DNA of 64,000 nucleotides from G958295935 sp965224235 (lineage in GTDB: Bacteria > Chloroflexota > Dehalococcoidia > Lucifugimonadales > Lucifugimonadaceae), in NCBI GenBank assembly GCA_965224235.1, contig CBDCYP010000001.1, forward strand, positions 1 through 64,000, in the 5' to 3' direction. The position numbers were made by a program, and so were the translations under genes. Of this stretch, positions 31,641 to 41,439 are shown one piece after another. How positions within the stretch are numbered: position 1 is the stretch's first letter; the number at the start of each line of letters is the position of its first letter. Under the pieces are notes generated by a model. The model did no database searches and was not told the origin of the DNA. It saw only the letters and a program-made list of their open reading frames with translations.

Positions 31641-33395
31641 ATGAAGAAGCGCCTACAGCCCCTCACACCGGCGGCGCTGTACACCAGGGTGTCCAGCGAC
31701 CGGCAGGACGTGGACCTGTCCGTGTCCGCCCAGAGCTGAGGGCACACAGGGACTACGCCAAGTCCAACGGCTACTCCGTCGCAAGGGAGTACGTGGACGA
31801 GGCGGAGAGCGGCCGGGTCGCCGACCGTCCTCAGTCCCGGGAGATGATCGGGCAGGGCAGCCAGCCCATAGCCCCCTTTGAGGTCATCTTCGTCTGGAAG
31901 TTTTCGAGGTTCACACGGAAGCGGGAGCGCGCCGTAGCCTTCAAGTCCATGCTCAGGCGCAAGGGTGTCCGCGTAGTGTCCATCACCGAGCACGCCGACG
32001 ACTCCCCCACGGGCAGGCTGATGGAGGCCATCATCGAGAGCGTGGACGAGTTCAACTCGGAGAATCTTGCCCAGGACGTCCTGCGGGGAATGAGAGAGGC
32101 CGCATCCCGTGGCTTCTTCCTCGGCTCCAAGGCTACGTTCGCGTCAAGGTCGGCGACGGGGTGAAGGAGCGTCCCGCCAATGAGGGAGGCCGGATCCCGT
32201 GGCTTCATCCTCGGCTCCAAGGCTACGTTCGGCTATCGGAGAGTCAAGGTGAACGACGGGCTGAAGGAGCATCCCCCCTTGGAGGTTGACCCGGCCACCG
32301 CTCCGGTGGTGAAGGAGATATTCGAGAACTCAATGCGAGGCAACGGCCTGAAGGAGATATGCGAGGCCGTGAACGACCGGGGCGTCACCAACAGGGGCAA
32401 GCGCTGGCACAAGGGCGGACTCCACTACCTCTTGACCAACGAAGCCTACACCGGGATCGCCGTCTGGGGCCGCACGTCGAAGGGAGAGAACGACCCCGAC
32501 CCGTGCGAGTTGAGGGGACGTGGCCCGTGCTGGTGTCGAGGGAGTTGTTCGACGCCGTGCAGCAGGCGATGCGGGACCGAGCGCCGAAGGTGCAGAGGCC
32601 CGCGAGAGTGGGCAGCAAGTTCCTGCTGAGCAGTCTGTTGATGTGCGGCGTGTGCGGCAGGCCCTGCACCGGCCAGGGGGCCAAGAGCGGCCAGTTCGCC
32701 TACTACGTCTGCGGCACCCTGTTCAGGGAAGGCGCAGGGACGTGCACCGCCCGTTACCTGAACGCCCCCAGGGTGGAGGGCTTCGTGGTTGAGAAGATCA
32801 GGGAGCGGATTCTCACCGAGGAGACCATCGTCGAACTCCTGACGCTGGTGGCGGAGGAGATCGACAAGGTGGCCGGGGAGCTGTCCGGTAGGCTGGAGGT
32901 CATCGACGCCGAGCTAGGGGGACGTGCGGAGCAGGCTCCAGAAGCTCTACGAGGCCCTTGGACCAGCGAGCTGACGCCTGGAAGGTCCTGTCGCCCCGTA
33001 TCTTCTCGCTGAGGCACCGAGAGGAGCAGCTTGAGGCTGAGCGGGAGGACGCCGCAACTCAGCTTGAGCAGCGGAGGGTGGAGCTTCCCACCACCGAGGA
33101 GATCAAGGAGTACGTGGCGGACTTCCGGGAGTTCTTGCAGGAGGGGACGTTCCCTGAGCGCAAGGCCCTCATCCGCAACTTCGTGGAGGGCATCGAGGTG
33201 ACCGGAGAAGAGGCCGTGCTGACGTACACCATCCCCATGCCGAGCGATGGGGTGACCTCAGAGTCGGGCTCGGTTCTTGATTTTGTCCAGTCCGCCCACT
33301 CAAAGGGACTCGAACCTGCGCCTGAAGCACCAAGCCGACTGATTTCCGCTTGTCCTAACTCAAATGGACTGAGGGATTACGCGCGGCCGTCCTGA
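31641..33395 (+). pseudogene. Large serine recombinase, broken
   Basis: The resolvase domain starts MKKRLQPLTPAALYTRVSSDRQ (catalytic Ser in RVSSDRQ). A TGA at 31737 interrupts it, and the frame shifts to RDYAKSNGYSVAREYVDEAESGR with FSRFTRKRERAV. It then breaks again near 32130, restarts within a 90-bp duplication, shifts near 32510, and the zinc ribbon (LMCGVCGRPCTGQG; YYVCGTLFREGAGTC) and coiled coil follow in two more frames. At least four lesions. The enzyme once integrated a mobile element; no attachment site can be identified. Confidence 0.88.
32090..32275 (+). repeat. 90-bp imperfect tandem duplication inside the recombinase
   Basis: ATGAGAGAGGCCGCATCCCG at 32090 recurs at 32180 as ATGAGGGAGGCCGGATCCCG, and similarity continues for about 90 bp. 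The first copy lacks about 11 bases (around the GGCTATCGGAG of copy 2), which throws it out of frame; the second copy is the better preserved one. Confidence 0.85.
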
Positions 33396-33835
33396 CTTGT
33401 ATTCCCCTACCCGACTTCGGTTGAGTCCAAGTCGACCACCCCCGAGTACCCCAGTTTTCCGTTGCTATTGCGTCGCATGCGTGAATTGTTCCGCGCGCCC
33501 GTCGTTGAAGGAAACGCCTGTCTGCCATTGCACGTCAGCGTCGGGGAAAACGGGAACCGCGGTTTGTGTCGTATCCGTGTTGCCGCTCGCAGACCGCCTA
33601 TCGGGTAATCGGTCGTACGGGCGTCTCCTGCGGCAGGGAATACGGGAATCGCGGTTGTCCCGGGGCTTGGGCCCGACCCCTTGTATGTTGGTGAAGGTGG
33701 CGGGGCAGACCGTACCCCCCTTGGTCCCCGAGACGGTTGCGTAGCGTGGTCGCCCCGCCTGTCTGATCTTAGAGCCCGAACAGTTGCCAGGGTCACAGAA
33801 CCCGTATCTGCAAGGATGGGCCAAAGGAGAAAACG
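33396..33835. other. Intergenic / presumed left end of IS110 element
   Basis: About 440 bp with no gene. The last 150 bp probably belong to the IS110-type element's left non-coding end, which in this family can carry a guide RNA; the element's boundary cannot be fixed because such elements lack inverted repeats. Confidence 0.4.
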
Positions 33836-34780
33836 ATGGTTGCCGACTCGCCAGTGTTCGTAGGGATCGATGTTTCGAAGGAATGGGTGGACGCCGCGGT
33901 GCGCCCCAACGGCGCTGCGCGGCGAGTCAACCGGGACCAGGAGGCGGTGGACGGTCTCGTCCTCCAGCTGAGCGCCCTCGCACCTCACATCGTCGTCATG
34001 GAGGCCGCGGGCGGGTATGAGCCCCCCTCGCCGTGGCGTCCGGTGTCGCGGGCGTCCCCGATGCCGTCGTCAACCCCCACCAGTTCCGGGACTTTGCGCG
34101 CTCCCAGGGCATACTCGCGAAGACCGACCGCATCGACGCCGCGGTTATAGCCCACTTCGGGGAGGTCAGCGGAGTCGAAGCCCAGCTCCTCGTCTCTGCC
34201 GAGGCCCGGCAACTTGAGAGGCTCGCCGCCCGCGCCGCCAAGTCATCCAGATGCGGACCGCCGGGCAACTGCGGCGCCGGCGCGCCTTGCCCGTTGTCCG
34301 GCAGAGCATCGACGAGGTGATCGCTTTCCTCGATCGCCAGTTGGAGGAGGTCGACAATGACCTGGAACGCCGCATGCGGGAGAGTCCGCTGTGGCGCGAG
34401 CGCGAGATGCTTCTGAAGAGCGTGCCCGGCATCGGACCCGTAGCCATCTTTACCCTGCCGGCGGGGCTGCCGGAGCTGGGATCCCTCGACAGGAGAGCGG
34501 TTGCGGCGCTCGCGGGTGTGGCGCCGCTGAGCCGTGACAGCGGGAAGTTCCGGGGCACACGCGGCCGCTGTGGAGGCCGCGCCAAAGTGCGCGCTGCGCT
34601 GTACATGCCCACCCTGGCGGCAGTCTGTTGGAACCCCGCACTGAGGGAGTTCTACGAACGGATGTCGGGGGCGGGGAAGCCCAAGCAAGAAGGCGGCTCT
34701 GACGGCGTGCATGCGCAAGCTACTGACCATCATCAATGCCATGCTCAAGCACGGCGCCAAACGGGAGGCAGAACACGCTC
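33836..34780 (+). pseudogene. IS110 family transposase, frameshifted
   Basis: The N-terminal DEDD part is clear (VFVGIDVSKEWVDAAVR, then VVMEAAGGYE). A frameshift near 34015 moves to ASGVAGVPDAVVNPHQFRDFARSQG with KTDRIDAAVIAHF, and another near 34250 to the C-terminal Transposase_20 domain (LKSVPGIGPVAIFTLPAGLPE; ALAGVAPLSRDSGKF). The end near 34680 is also out of frame. About 310 codons in total, normal for IS110, but not functional as it stands. Confidence 0.9.
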
Positions 34781-34904
34781 GAAACGCTTAACTATCAACA
34801 CAGTTGCTACACCTGTCTGTCCACAGGACGACAAATATGAATTAGTTGGAACAGATGAGCTTTCGACCTGCTCATACGCGGTCCAGCTTGTCGAATCAAT
34901 CCGG

Positions 34905-35699
34905 TCAGCCAAGGTCCCGGCGTGAAAATGCCAACGCGCCGACCGCGAGCGCGACTGCCGACGCGGCCAACAGTACCAAAACGTGCGCGGCGCTCAGGCC
35001 GTAAATCAACGGATCATTTGCGTCGTAGTAGTAGAAAAACGACACAAATCTACCGGGTCTTAGAACGTCGACTAGGGACTGAAATGCGTTGATCAGGAAC
35101 ATCGCGAGGGCAATTCCCGCTGCGATTCCAGCCGCCGCGCTGCGTTTGCCCACAGCCCCGGAAATCATCAGGGCAAACGTACCGCAGGCCATGCCCAGCA
35201 GGCTAACTCCTACTATCCCGGCTGTCAGCGAAGAGTAACTCAGGTCGACTCCGGCGATCTTTGCCCCACCAGCCAGGGCGATCCAGAACAACACGCCGAG
35301 GATTGCAGTTCCGACGATCATCGCCGCGCCTTTTTCGAGGAGGATTCTCCAGCGCGGGATCGGGTTGGCCAGCAATTGGTCCAGTGTTCGCGACTCTTCC
35401 TCTCCGGCGACGGCCGTAGCGCCCCTGGATATAGCATACGCGATGACCACGAGCGGACTGGTGAATGAGAACACCTCGCCGCTCAGAAAACCTTCGGCGG
35501 TTGAGTAGTCCAGCGCGCCGCCGAAAAGCGCCGTGAGTTCCTCGGGCAAGTTTTCGACAAAATCCAATAGCCCGGTCGCTTCCGCGATTATGGGAAAAAA
35601 CATGATGGTGTACATCCCAATAGCCACCAGGGCCAGGCCAAACCACAACGTCGGCCAGCGTTGATCACGCAGCGACTTCAGGAAAACGCTATTCAGCAT
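34905..35699 (-). CDS. ABC-2 type export permease
   Basis: A 264-residue membrane protein with about six helices: the first near 17-37 and the last near 238-258 (AAHVLVLLAASAVALAVGALAF). The large loop contains GEEESRTLDQLLANPIPRWRILLEK, the cytoplasmic coupling segment of ABC-2 permeases. It overlaps the ATPase gene upstream by 11 bp, forming a two-gene exporter. Substrate unknown; such pairs export drugs, lipids or signal molecules. Confidence 0.88.
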   Translation of the reverse strand: MLNSVFLKSLRDQRWPTLWFGLALVAIGMYTIMFFPIIAEATGLLDFVENLPEELTALFGGALDYSTAEGFLSGEVFSFTSPLVVIAYAISRGATAVAGEEESRTLDQLLANPIPRWRILLEKGAAMIVGTAILGVLFWIALAGGAKIAGVDLSYSSLTAGIVGVSLLGMACGTFALMISGAVGKRSAAAGIAAGIALAMFLINAFQSLVDVLRPGRFVSFFYYYDANDPLIYGLSAAHVLVLLAASAVALAVGALAFSRRDLG

Positions 35700-36600
35700 C
35701 GGCCGCGCCTTGTAGGGATTCGCCTTCGTAGAAGGTCATAAATATCTCTTCCAACGAGGAGTTGGCGGCCGTGATGTTCAGTACCGTGCTGCGCGCCGCA
35801 ACCTTGATAACTGCGTCGACGGAACCTGTCACAGCGCACGTCAACATCCGGTCATCGACGGAAACGTCACGCACATTCGCCAGCCCTGCAAATGACGCGG
35901 GGTCCGCAGGCTCTGCGAACTCGAATGTCAGAAACCTCAGCGTTCGACGCCTCAGCGATTCGATGCTTTCGACCGCGGCGATGTGCCCGTTACGGATGAT
36001 CGCAACCCGGTCGCAAATGGACTCGGCCTCGGACAGGTCGTGCGATGAGAGAAACACCGTGCGCCCCTCCGACTTGAGTTCGGCGACGATTTCCCTGAAC
36101 ACCCGTTGCATCAGCGGGTCCAGCCCTGAGGTCGGTTCGTCAAGGATCAGGAGCTCAGGTTCCGACATCAGCGCCTGTACGAGTCCGACTTTCTGCCTGT
36201 TGCCTTTGGATAAAACGCCGAATTTCCGGTCCGGCTCAAGGTCCAGCCTGTCCATGTAAGACAGCGCTTTGCCCAGGCCGGCGCCTCGCAACTGGCCGAA
36301 GTAACTTACCAGTTGGCGGGGGGTAAGGTCGGAGTAGCTGGCAAAGTCTCCCTGAAGGTACCCGACGCGCCTGCGGATCTCTTTGCTGTCGCGTCGGCAG
36401 TCGAGTCCCAGCAACTGGGCCGAACCGCTCGTTGGCCGCAGGAAGTCGAGTAGGAGCCGAATGGTCGTCGTCTTGCCTGCGCCATTCGGTCCAAGGAGTC
36501 CAAATATCTCGCCTGGCTCGACCTTAAGGTTTACGTTCTCGATGCCCCGAATCGGACCGTAATACTTGGTCAGTTGACGAGTTTCGAGTGCTGGAATCAA
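35689..36600 (-). CDS. ABC-2 exporter ATP-binding protein
   Basis: 303 residues: Walker A GPNGAGKTT near 38, signature LSKGNRQK (a variant of LSGGQ common in this subfamily), Walker B LLILDEPTSGLDP, and switch His in LSSHD. The C-terminal 80 residues form the substrate-family-specific domain of DrrA/CcmA-like ATPases, ending NSSLEEIFMTFYEGE. The start is TTG at 36600. Partner of the permease that overlaps its end. Confidence 0.92.
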   Translation of the reverse strand: MIPALETRQLTKYYGPIRGIENVNLKVEPGEIFGLLGPNGAGKTTTIRLLLDFLRPTSGSAQLLGLDCRRDSKEIRRRVGYLQGDFASYSDLTPRQLVSYFGQLRGAGLGKALSYMDRLDLEPDRKFGVLSKGNRQKVGLVQALMSEPELLILDEPTSGLDPLMQRVFREIVAELKSEGRTVFLSSHDLSEAESICDRVAIIRNGHIAAVESIESLRRRTLRFLTFEFAEPADPASFAGLANVRDVSVDDRMLTCAVTGSVDAVIKVAARSTVLNITAANSSLEEIFMTFYEGESLQGAADAE

Positions 36601-36658
36601 TTCGGGTCTGCCGGTTTACTTAGTCGTCGGCACTGTTTCATGTTGCACGGGTGAATCG

Positions 36659-37423
36659 TTACGACGCGGCTGCGTACTCCTCTAAGACCTCGTCTGGGAA
36701 GTCTGCGTTTGAGAAGACTTTTTGGACATCGTCTAGTTCTTCGAGCGCGTCGAGCAGTCTCAACGTCTGCATCGCGGTCGAACGATCAAGGGGCACGGTG
36801 CTGTTTGGCAGCATCGCTATCTCTGCACGTTCGATCTGGACCCCGTCCATCTGTTCCACGGTCGCCCTTAGCGCCCCGAATCCGATGAATGGCACAGTGA
36901 GTTCTACCGTGTGGTCGACGACGTCCACGTCTTCTGCCCCTGCGTCGACCGCCTCCAGAGCCATGTCCTCCGGGTCTCCCGCCGCCACTTCCATACTGAT
37001 CATGCCCATGCGTTCGAAATTCCACGAAACCGCGCCGGCGGATGCCAGGTTCCCACCGCTACGGGTGACCCTGGCCCTGATGTCGGAGGCGGTGCGGTTT
37101 TTGTTGTCGGTCAGTGCCTTGATGAGAAGACCCGCGCCGCCGGGAGCGTATGCCTCGTATGTGATCTCCTCAAGCGCGTCGGAAACCCCATCGTCGATGC
37201 CAGCGCCCTTGTTGACAGCCCGCTCGATGTTGTCTTTCGGCATATTCTGGGATTTTGCGTTATCTATGGCCAGTCGAAGCCTGAAGTTGGTGTCAGGATC
37301 GCCGCCACCCTCACGCGCAGCCACCATGATCTCGCGCGCCAACTTTGTAAACAGTTGTCCGCGGCGTGCGTCGGCGACGCCCTTTTTGTGCTTTATGGTG
37401 CTCCACTTGGAGTGACCGGACAT
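36659..37423 (-). CDS. yebC: YebC/PmpR family protein
   Basis: 254 residues, full length. It begins MSGHSKWSTIKHKKG and contains NFRLRLAIDNAKSQNMPKDNIERA and EAYAPGGAGLLIKALTDN. The family was named for transcription regulation, and members now also have a reported role on ribosomes stalled at proline-rich stretches. It precedes the exporter genes on the same strand with a 58-bp gap and is probably separate from them. Confidence 0.96.
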   Translation of the reverse strand: MSGHSKWSTIKHKKGVADARRGQLFTKLAREIMVAAREGGGDPDTNFRLRLAIDNAKSQNMPKDNIERAVNKGAGIDDGVSDALEEITYEAYAPGGAGLLIKALTDNKNRTASDIRARVTRSGGNLASAGAVSWNFERMGMISMEVAAGDPEDMALEAVDAGAEDVDVVDHTVELTVPFIGFGALRATVEQMDGVQIERAEIAMLPNSTVPLDRSTAMQTLRLLDALEELDDVQKVFSNADFPDEVLEEYAAAS

Positions 37424-37625
37424 TTTCTTTACCTACCCCGCGCGTGCAATCGTCTCGAAAGGCCGAACGTCGTTATCGTACAACGGCTGATCGGAGCGTC
37501 GATCACATCACACGGCACGCCCGCGCCCGCGGACCCAAAAACCCTGGCACCAACGTTTAACGCTGTAGATGACCAACTTGCGCGTTGGTTGTGGGAATAC
37601 CGAGCCCGCCGCCCGGTGGCCTACT

Positions 37626-37919
37626 CTATTCGATTTCCAGATTGATGCGGGTATTCTGCTTGACCGCTGCCACCCTAAGTAGAGACCGCAACGCCTGGGC
37701 TACACGGCCTTGCCGGCCGATCACCTTGCCCTTGTCGCGGTCGTCGACCTCGAGGGTGATGATCGTGCGGCTCCCCTCTTCCTCGGACCGTACCTTGACT
37801 GCGTCGGGGTGGTTGGCGAGGGTTTTGGCTATGAACTCCACAAGTTCGACTATGCGATCTTCTTCGTCCCGCTCATCCTCTTCAGCAGTTTCGACCTGCA
37901 TCTCTTCAGGATCATCCAC
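37626..37919 (-). CDS. khpA: KH-domain RNA-binding protein (KhpA-like)
   Basis: 97 residues: an acidic N-terminal 20 residues, then a single KH domain with the GKVIGRQGRVAQALRSLL motif. Located directly after rpsP and overlapping it by 8 bp, the conserved place for this gene in many bacteria. Expected to bind RNA and work with a KhpB/Jag partner. Confidence 0.93.
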   Translation of the reverse strand: MDDPEEMQVETAEEDERDEEDRIVELVEFIAKTLANHPDAVKVRSEEEGSRTIITLEVDDRDKGKVIGRQGRVAQALRSLLRVAAVKQNTRINLEIE

Positions 37920-38172
37920 CTGTCTTCACCCTGTCGAGTACGCCGAGCTTACTAAGAAGATGCTGAACAGGGTCAGACGGCTGTGCGCCATGTCGAAGCC
38001 AGTGCAGCGCCCTTTCTTCATCTATTTTCACCGCCGGTGGGTCCGGGAACGGATCGTAGGTGCCGATCTGCTCGACAAAACTGCCGTCTCTTGCTGCCTT
38101 TTGGTCAGCAACAACGACCCTGTAAAACGGTCGGCCCTTTGCGCCCATGCGGCGCAGCCGTATTCGTACCAA
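37912..38172 (-). CDS. rpsP: 30S ribosomal protein S16
   Basis: 86 residues, normal length. It starts MVRIRLRRMGAKGRPFYRVVV and contains GTYDPFPDPPAVKIDEERAL. It heads the rpsP-khpA pair. The frequently linked rimM and trmD genes are not here. Confidence 0.97.
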   Translation of the reverse strand: MVRIRLRRMGAKGRPFYRVVVADQKAARDGSFVEQIGTYDPFPDPPAVKIDEERALHWLRHGAQPSDPVQHLLSKLGVLDRVKTGG

Positions 38173-38515
38173 TTTTTACCAAGAACTTCCGGCCATTGCG
38201 ACATGCTCTGCCGCTTCGGCCCGCTATAAGAACAATTCGGGATCACGCCGCACCAATGATGTCGGCGGTATCAGCCTACAAGTTTACGGTCCGGCGATTC
38301 TCAACGTCAAAGCGGACCCGCAAGAAACCGGCGTGTACGACGGAGTTCCACCGGCAGAGCACGCGTCCGCCGGAACCTGGGGGTACACCGCGATGCCTGC
38401 GCGCCCTCGGCGACCGGTTTCAAGGCGCCTGAACTATACTCAAACGACTGTTGTGCCCCGCGTTCGCAGCCGATCGCCACCGGTTTGGCAGGATTCAGGG
38501 CATTAACGTAGAAAT
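38173..38515. other. Intergenic divergent region, 343 bp
   Basis: Between divergent rpsP and the moaD-moaE fusion. It must contain both promoters; a TTATAG-like -10 for rpsP is seen near 38224 on the minus strand, without a clear -35. No gene. Confidence 0.5.
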
Positions 38516-39229
38516 ATGACTACAAGCAACACGGTGTTCGTAACAGTCAAACTTTTTGCCGGCGTAAGGGAAGCCGCCGGCGTGTCCTCTGTGGAAGTGG
38601 AATTACGCGCGCCCGCGAACATCGCCCACGCGGTCGAGGCCGCGTCGCGCGCGGTTCCGGGCTTCTGGCGTTTGCCAAAAACTGTGCTATTGGCGTCGAA
38701 CGGCGAGTATGCTTCGTATGAGACACCGGTCAAGGACGGGGATGAAGTGGCGGTAATACCGCCGGTTAGCGGGGGGTCCGACACGGGCACACAGGAGATC
38801 ACTATCACGGATGATCCTTTGGAACCCGGGCCGTTAACTGAGCTCGTGCGAACCGAAAGAGACGGGGCGGTCGTTACGTTCCTGGGCGTAACGCGTAACC
38901 ACAACGAGGGAAGGCGGGTGCTCTATCTGGAGTATGAAGCGTACCGCCCGATGGCCGATCAGGTAATCGCAGAGATCATTAACGACGTGAAGGGCAGATA
39001 TGAAATTGGCCAGGTGGCCGTCGCACACAGGACCGGCCGGGTCGATATAGGCGAAACGAGCATGATCGTTGCGGTCGGGGCGGCGCACCGGAGACCGGCA
39101 TTTGAGGCGGCGCTTCATTTCATCGACCGGCTCAAGCAGATCGTCCCTATCTGGAAAAAAGAGTACTTCGAGGGTGGAGAGGTGTGGATCGGCGATGCAC
39201 CTGGAAGTTCGACCTCGGGAGCGTGTTGA
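38516..39229 (+). CDS. MoaD-MoaE fusion, molybdopterin synthase
   Basis: 237 residues. The first 85 form a MoaD ubiquitin-like domain (VFVTVKLFAGVREAAGV to EVAVIPPVSGG, with the Gly-Gly needed for thiocarboxylation). The rest is MoaE (GAVVTFLGVTRNHNEGR, LEYEAYRPMA, AHRTGRVDIGE, IPIWKKEYFEGGEVWIG-type end). Mycobacterial MoaX is a known fusion that must be cut after the Gly-Gly to work, and the same would be needed here. No other Moco genes are nearby. A terminator follows. Confidence 0.94.
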   Translation: MTTSNTVFVTVKLFAGVREAAGVSSVEVELRAPANIAHAVEAASRAVPGFWRLPKTVLLASNGEYASYETPVKDGDEVAVIPPVSGGSDTGTQEITITDDPLEPGPLTELVRTERDGAVVTFLGVTRNHNEGRRVLYLEYEAYRPMADQVIAEIINDVKGRYEIGQVAVAHRTGRVDIGETSMIVAVGAAHRRPAFEAALHFIDRLKQIVPIWKKEYFEGGEVWIGDAPGSSTSGAC

Positions 39230-39259
39230 CCTTCTCCGAAAGATCGCACACTCGCATTC

Positions 39260-39286
39260 CCGCCGGGCTTTTCCGGCGGTTTTTTT
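39260..39286 (+). terminator. Rho-independent terminator after the MoaD-MoaE gene
   Basis: CCGCCGG, 6-base loop, CCGGCGG, then seven Ts. It is 30 bp beyond the stop codon and before the ABC exporter genes. Confidence 0.9.
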
Positions 39287-39333
39287 GACAGGCGTTTCAG
39301 GGGCGCATTGGGCCGTGACAGATCGCGATATAC

Positions 39334-40296
39334 ATGAACCGACGGATGAATATCGATAACCCAGACATGGCAGGCGTTAGAAACGATCCGATTATCAGCG
39401 CGTCCGGCATCGTCAAGAACTTTGGTTCTGTGACGGCGGTGGATGGTGTTTCGTTCGACGTGTACAAGGGGGAAACCTACGGCCTCCTCGGCCCGAACGG
39501 CGCCGGCAAGACTACCACTATGCGCCTGTTGAGCGCTCTGTCCCCTTTAACCGCGGGGACGTTGATAGTGGCAGGGCTAGACGTGTCCACCATGGGTAGA
39601 GAGGTGAGGGACGTGCTGGGCGTCGTGACTCAAGAAGACGGCCTCGACACAGACCTGACTCCAAGAGACAACCTGATTGTCTACGGATTTCTTGCCGGGC
39701 TCAGGTACTCGGCTGCTGCGCGAAAAGCGGACTCGGTGCTGCAGTTCTTCGATCTCACTGACAAGGCGCGGGAGGAGATCGACCACCTGTCCGGCGGAAT
39801 GAAACGCCGGTTAGCGATCGCCCGCGCGTTCATGACCGACCCGCAGGTGATTGTCCTTGACGAGCCTACGACTGGGCTCGATCCGCAGGGACGAGGTCGA
39901 GTTTGGGAGGAACTGGAAATACTAAAGGAAACCGGAGTAACGGTCCTGATGTCCACGCACTACATGGAAGAAGCGGCGGCGTTGTGCGACCGGGTGGCCA
40001 TCATGCACCACGGCAAGATCCTCGACGAGGGCAGCCCGGAGGAACTTGTGGTTCGCCATGCCGGGTCCGAGGTTGCGCTCGTGCGCGTTTCGAATGGAAT
40101 CCGGCGCGACGTAGTGTCGTGGATCAAAGATGCAGGATTCGATTTTCGCGTGAGCGGGACGACCTTAACGGTAACCTCCGGAAGCGGGGAGCGACCGGAT
40201 CTGACCGGGTTGCAAGGAGTGAGCGTGACGTACAGACAGGCGAACCTTGAAGACGTTTTCCTCTCGGTTGCCGGAAGAAAACTCCTGGACGAGTAG
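39334..40296 (+). CDS. ABC-2 exporter ATP-binding protein (DrrA/NodI-like)
   Basis: 320 residues: Walker A GPNGAGKTTT near 53, signature HLSGGMKRRLAIA, Walker B VIVLDEPTTGLDP, switch MSTHYMEEA. The C-terminal domain ends VSVTYRQANLEDVFLSVAGR, the DrrA-type tail. Starts at 39334, 39346 and 39367 are all possible, none with a clear ribosome site. Overlaps the permease by one base (TAGTG). Confidence 0.93.
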   Translation: MNRRMNIDNPDMAGVRNDPIISASGIVKNFGSVTAVDGVSFDVYKGETYGLLGPNGAGKTTTMRLLSALSPLTAGTLIVAGLDVSTMGREVRDVLGVVTQEDGLDTDLTPRDNLIVYGFLAGLRYSAAARKADSVLQFFDLTDKAREEIDHLSGGMKRRLAIARAFMTDPQVIVLDEPTTGLDPQGRGRVWEELEILKETGVTVLMSTHYMEEAAALCDRVAIMHHGKILDEGSPEELVVRHAGSEVALVRVSNGIRRDVVSWIKDAGFDFRVSGTTLTVTSGSGERPDLTGLQGVSVTYRQANLEDVFLSVAGRKLLDE

Positions 40297-41084
40297 TGGC
40301 TGCACGTCGAAACATACGGGTGGCGGGAATCAGGCTGCAAAGCGTCGCAGGGATGTGGTTCCGGCACGCGCTGGTGTTCAGGCGGACCTGGTGGACGGCC
40401 ATGACGTGGTACCTGATCGAACCGGCCGCGGCTCTTTTGGCGATTGGTTTTGGCGTCGGGCAACTCGTAAACGAGGTGGAAGGCGTGCCGTACGCGCAGT
40501 TCGTAACGCCCGGCGTGATAGTTGGTTCGGCAATGTTCCACGCGATTTTCGAGTGTGCGTGGGGCTCATTCTTTCGTATCCAAAAAGGCCTTTACGAAAC
40601 AATCCTCACCGCTCCCGTAAGCGTCAAAGAGATCGCGATGGGCGATATCTCGTGGGCGATGTCACGGTCCGTAATCACGGCAGTTTCTATTGGCGCGGTT
40701 GCCGCGGCGCTTGGCTGGATCGACACGATTTCCGGGGCGGGGGTCCTTCTGGCAGCAATCCTTGTGGGCATGCAGTTCGGAGCGATTGGCCTCATCTTTG
40801 CAGCGGTCTCCACCAATGAGCACACCCTGTCCCTCTCCTTTACGATCGTTGCGACGCCTCTCTACTTTTTCAGCGGAACGTTTTTTCCCGTATCCGTTCT
40901 GCCGGAATGGATTCAGCCGATTGCGTGGGTCGCCCCATTAACCCCTGCGGTACATCTGGCGAGAGGGTTCGTCACCGCGAACCTGGACATGACTCACCTG
41001 CTCTCCGCCGTATATATGATCGGTTTGACTGCCGTCCTGTTCCCGATCGCCGCGTACCTCATGCGCCGCCGGTTGGTGAAGTAG
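40296..41084 (+). CDS. ABC-2 exporter permease (DrrB/NodJ-like)
   Basis: 262 residues with six membrane helices, GTG start at the last base of the ATPase stop. The family pattern is seen in FVTPGVIVGSAMFHAIFECAWG, YETILTAPVS, and the FFSGTFFPVSVLPEWIQPIAW block with PLTPAVHLARG. NodJ and DrrB-type exporters move lipo-oligosaccharides or hydrophobic drugs; the substrate here is unknown. A separate lineage from the exporter at 35 kb. Confidence 0.92.
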   Translation: MAARRNIRVAGIRLQSVAGMWFRHALVFRRTWWTAMTWYLIEPAAALLAIGFGVGQLVNEVEGVPYAQFVTPGVIVGSAMFHAIFECAWGSFFRIQKGLYETILTAPVSVKEIAMGDISWAMSRSVITAVSIGAVAAALGWIDTISGAGVLLAAILVGMQFGAIGLIFAAVSTNEHTLSLSFTIVATPLYFFSGTFFPVSVLPEWIQPIAWVAPLTPAVHLARGFVTANLDMTHLLSAVYMIGLTAVLFPIAAYLMRRRLVK

Positions 41085-41132
41085 CTGCCGCCGAGCCAGG
41101 CGTAGACTGTATATACGGGAACCGTAATAAAG

Positions 41133-41162
41133 TTGCGGCCCGATGCGCGTCGGGTCTATATT
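41133..41162 (+). promoter_or_regulatory. Candidate promoter for tRNA-Ser
   Basis: TTGCGG (41133) and TATATT (41157) with an 18-bp spacer, 30 bp before the tRNA 5' end. Confidence 0.5.
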
Positions 41163-41192
41163 GGAATCCGTTAGCCCGCGATTTGCCAAGAT

Positions 41193-41285
41193 GGAGGGAT
41201 CGCATAGTGGCCTAGTGCGCCCGCCTGCTAAGCGGGTTGGGGGTGTTGAGCTCCCTCGTGGGTTCGAATCCCACTCCCTCCGCCA
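41193..41285 (+). tRNA. tRNA-Ser(GCU)
   Basis: Acceptor stem GGAGGGA pairs with TCCCTCC (41275-41281), followed by discriminator G and an encoded CCA. The anticodon loop CTGCTAA at 41225-41231 on a CCCGC/GCGGG stem gives anticodon GCT. A long variable arm, as in serine tRNAs, precedes the T arm with GGTTCGAATCC. Confidence 0.96.
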
Positions 41286-41439
41286 CTTACTCTCTTTTTT
41301 TGAGTTCCAAATCAGGGATTCGACGCAAGCGTTATCACTTCGAATATCACAAGCCGCGACGGCCGCCGTATGGACGCCCTAAACACCGTGCATCAGTAGT
41401 CTGTTGACAGCCTCCTACCACCGACATGGCATCCCGCCC

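Noticed and set aside
33295..33340. A tRNA-like GGTTCGAGTCCC segment (minus strand) at the end of the serine recombinase, a possible attachment site
   Set aside because: Flanking bases do not form a T stem or an acceptor stem, so it is not a tRNA end.
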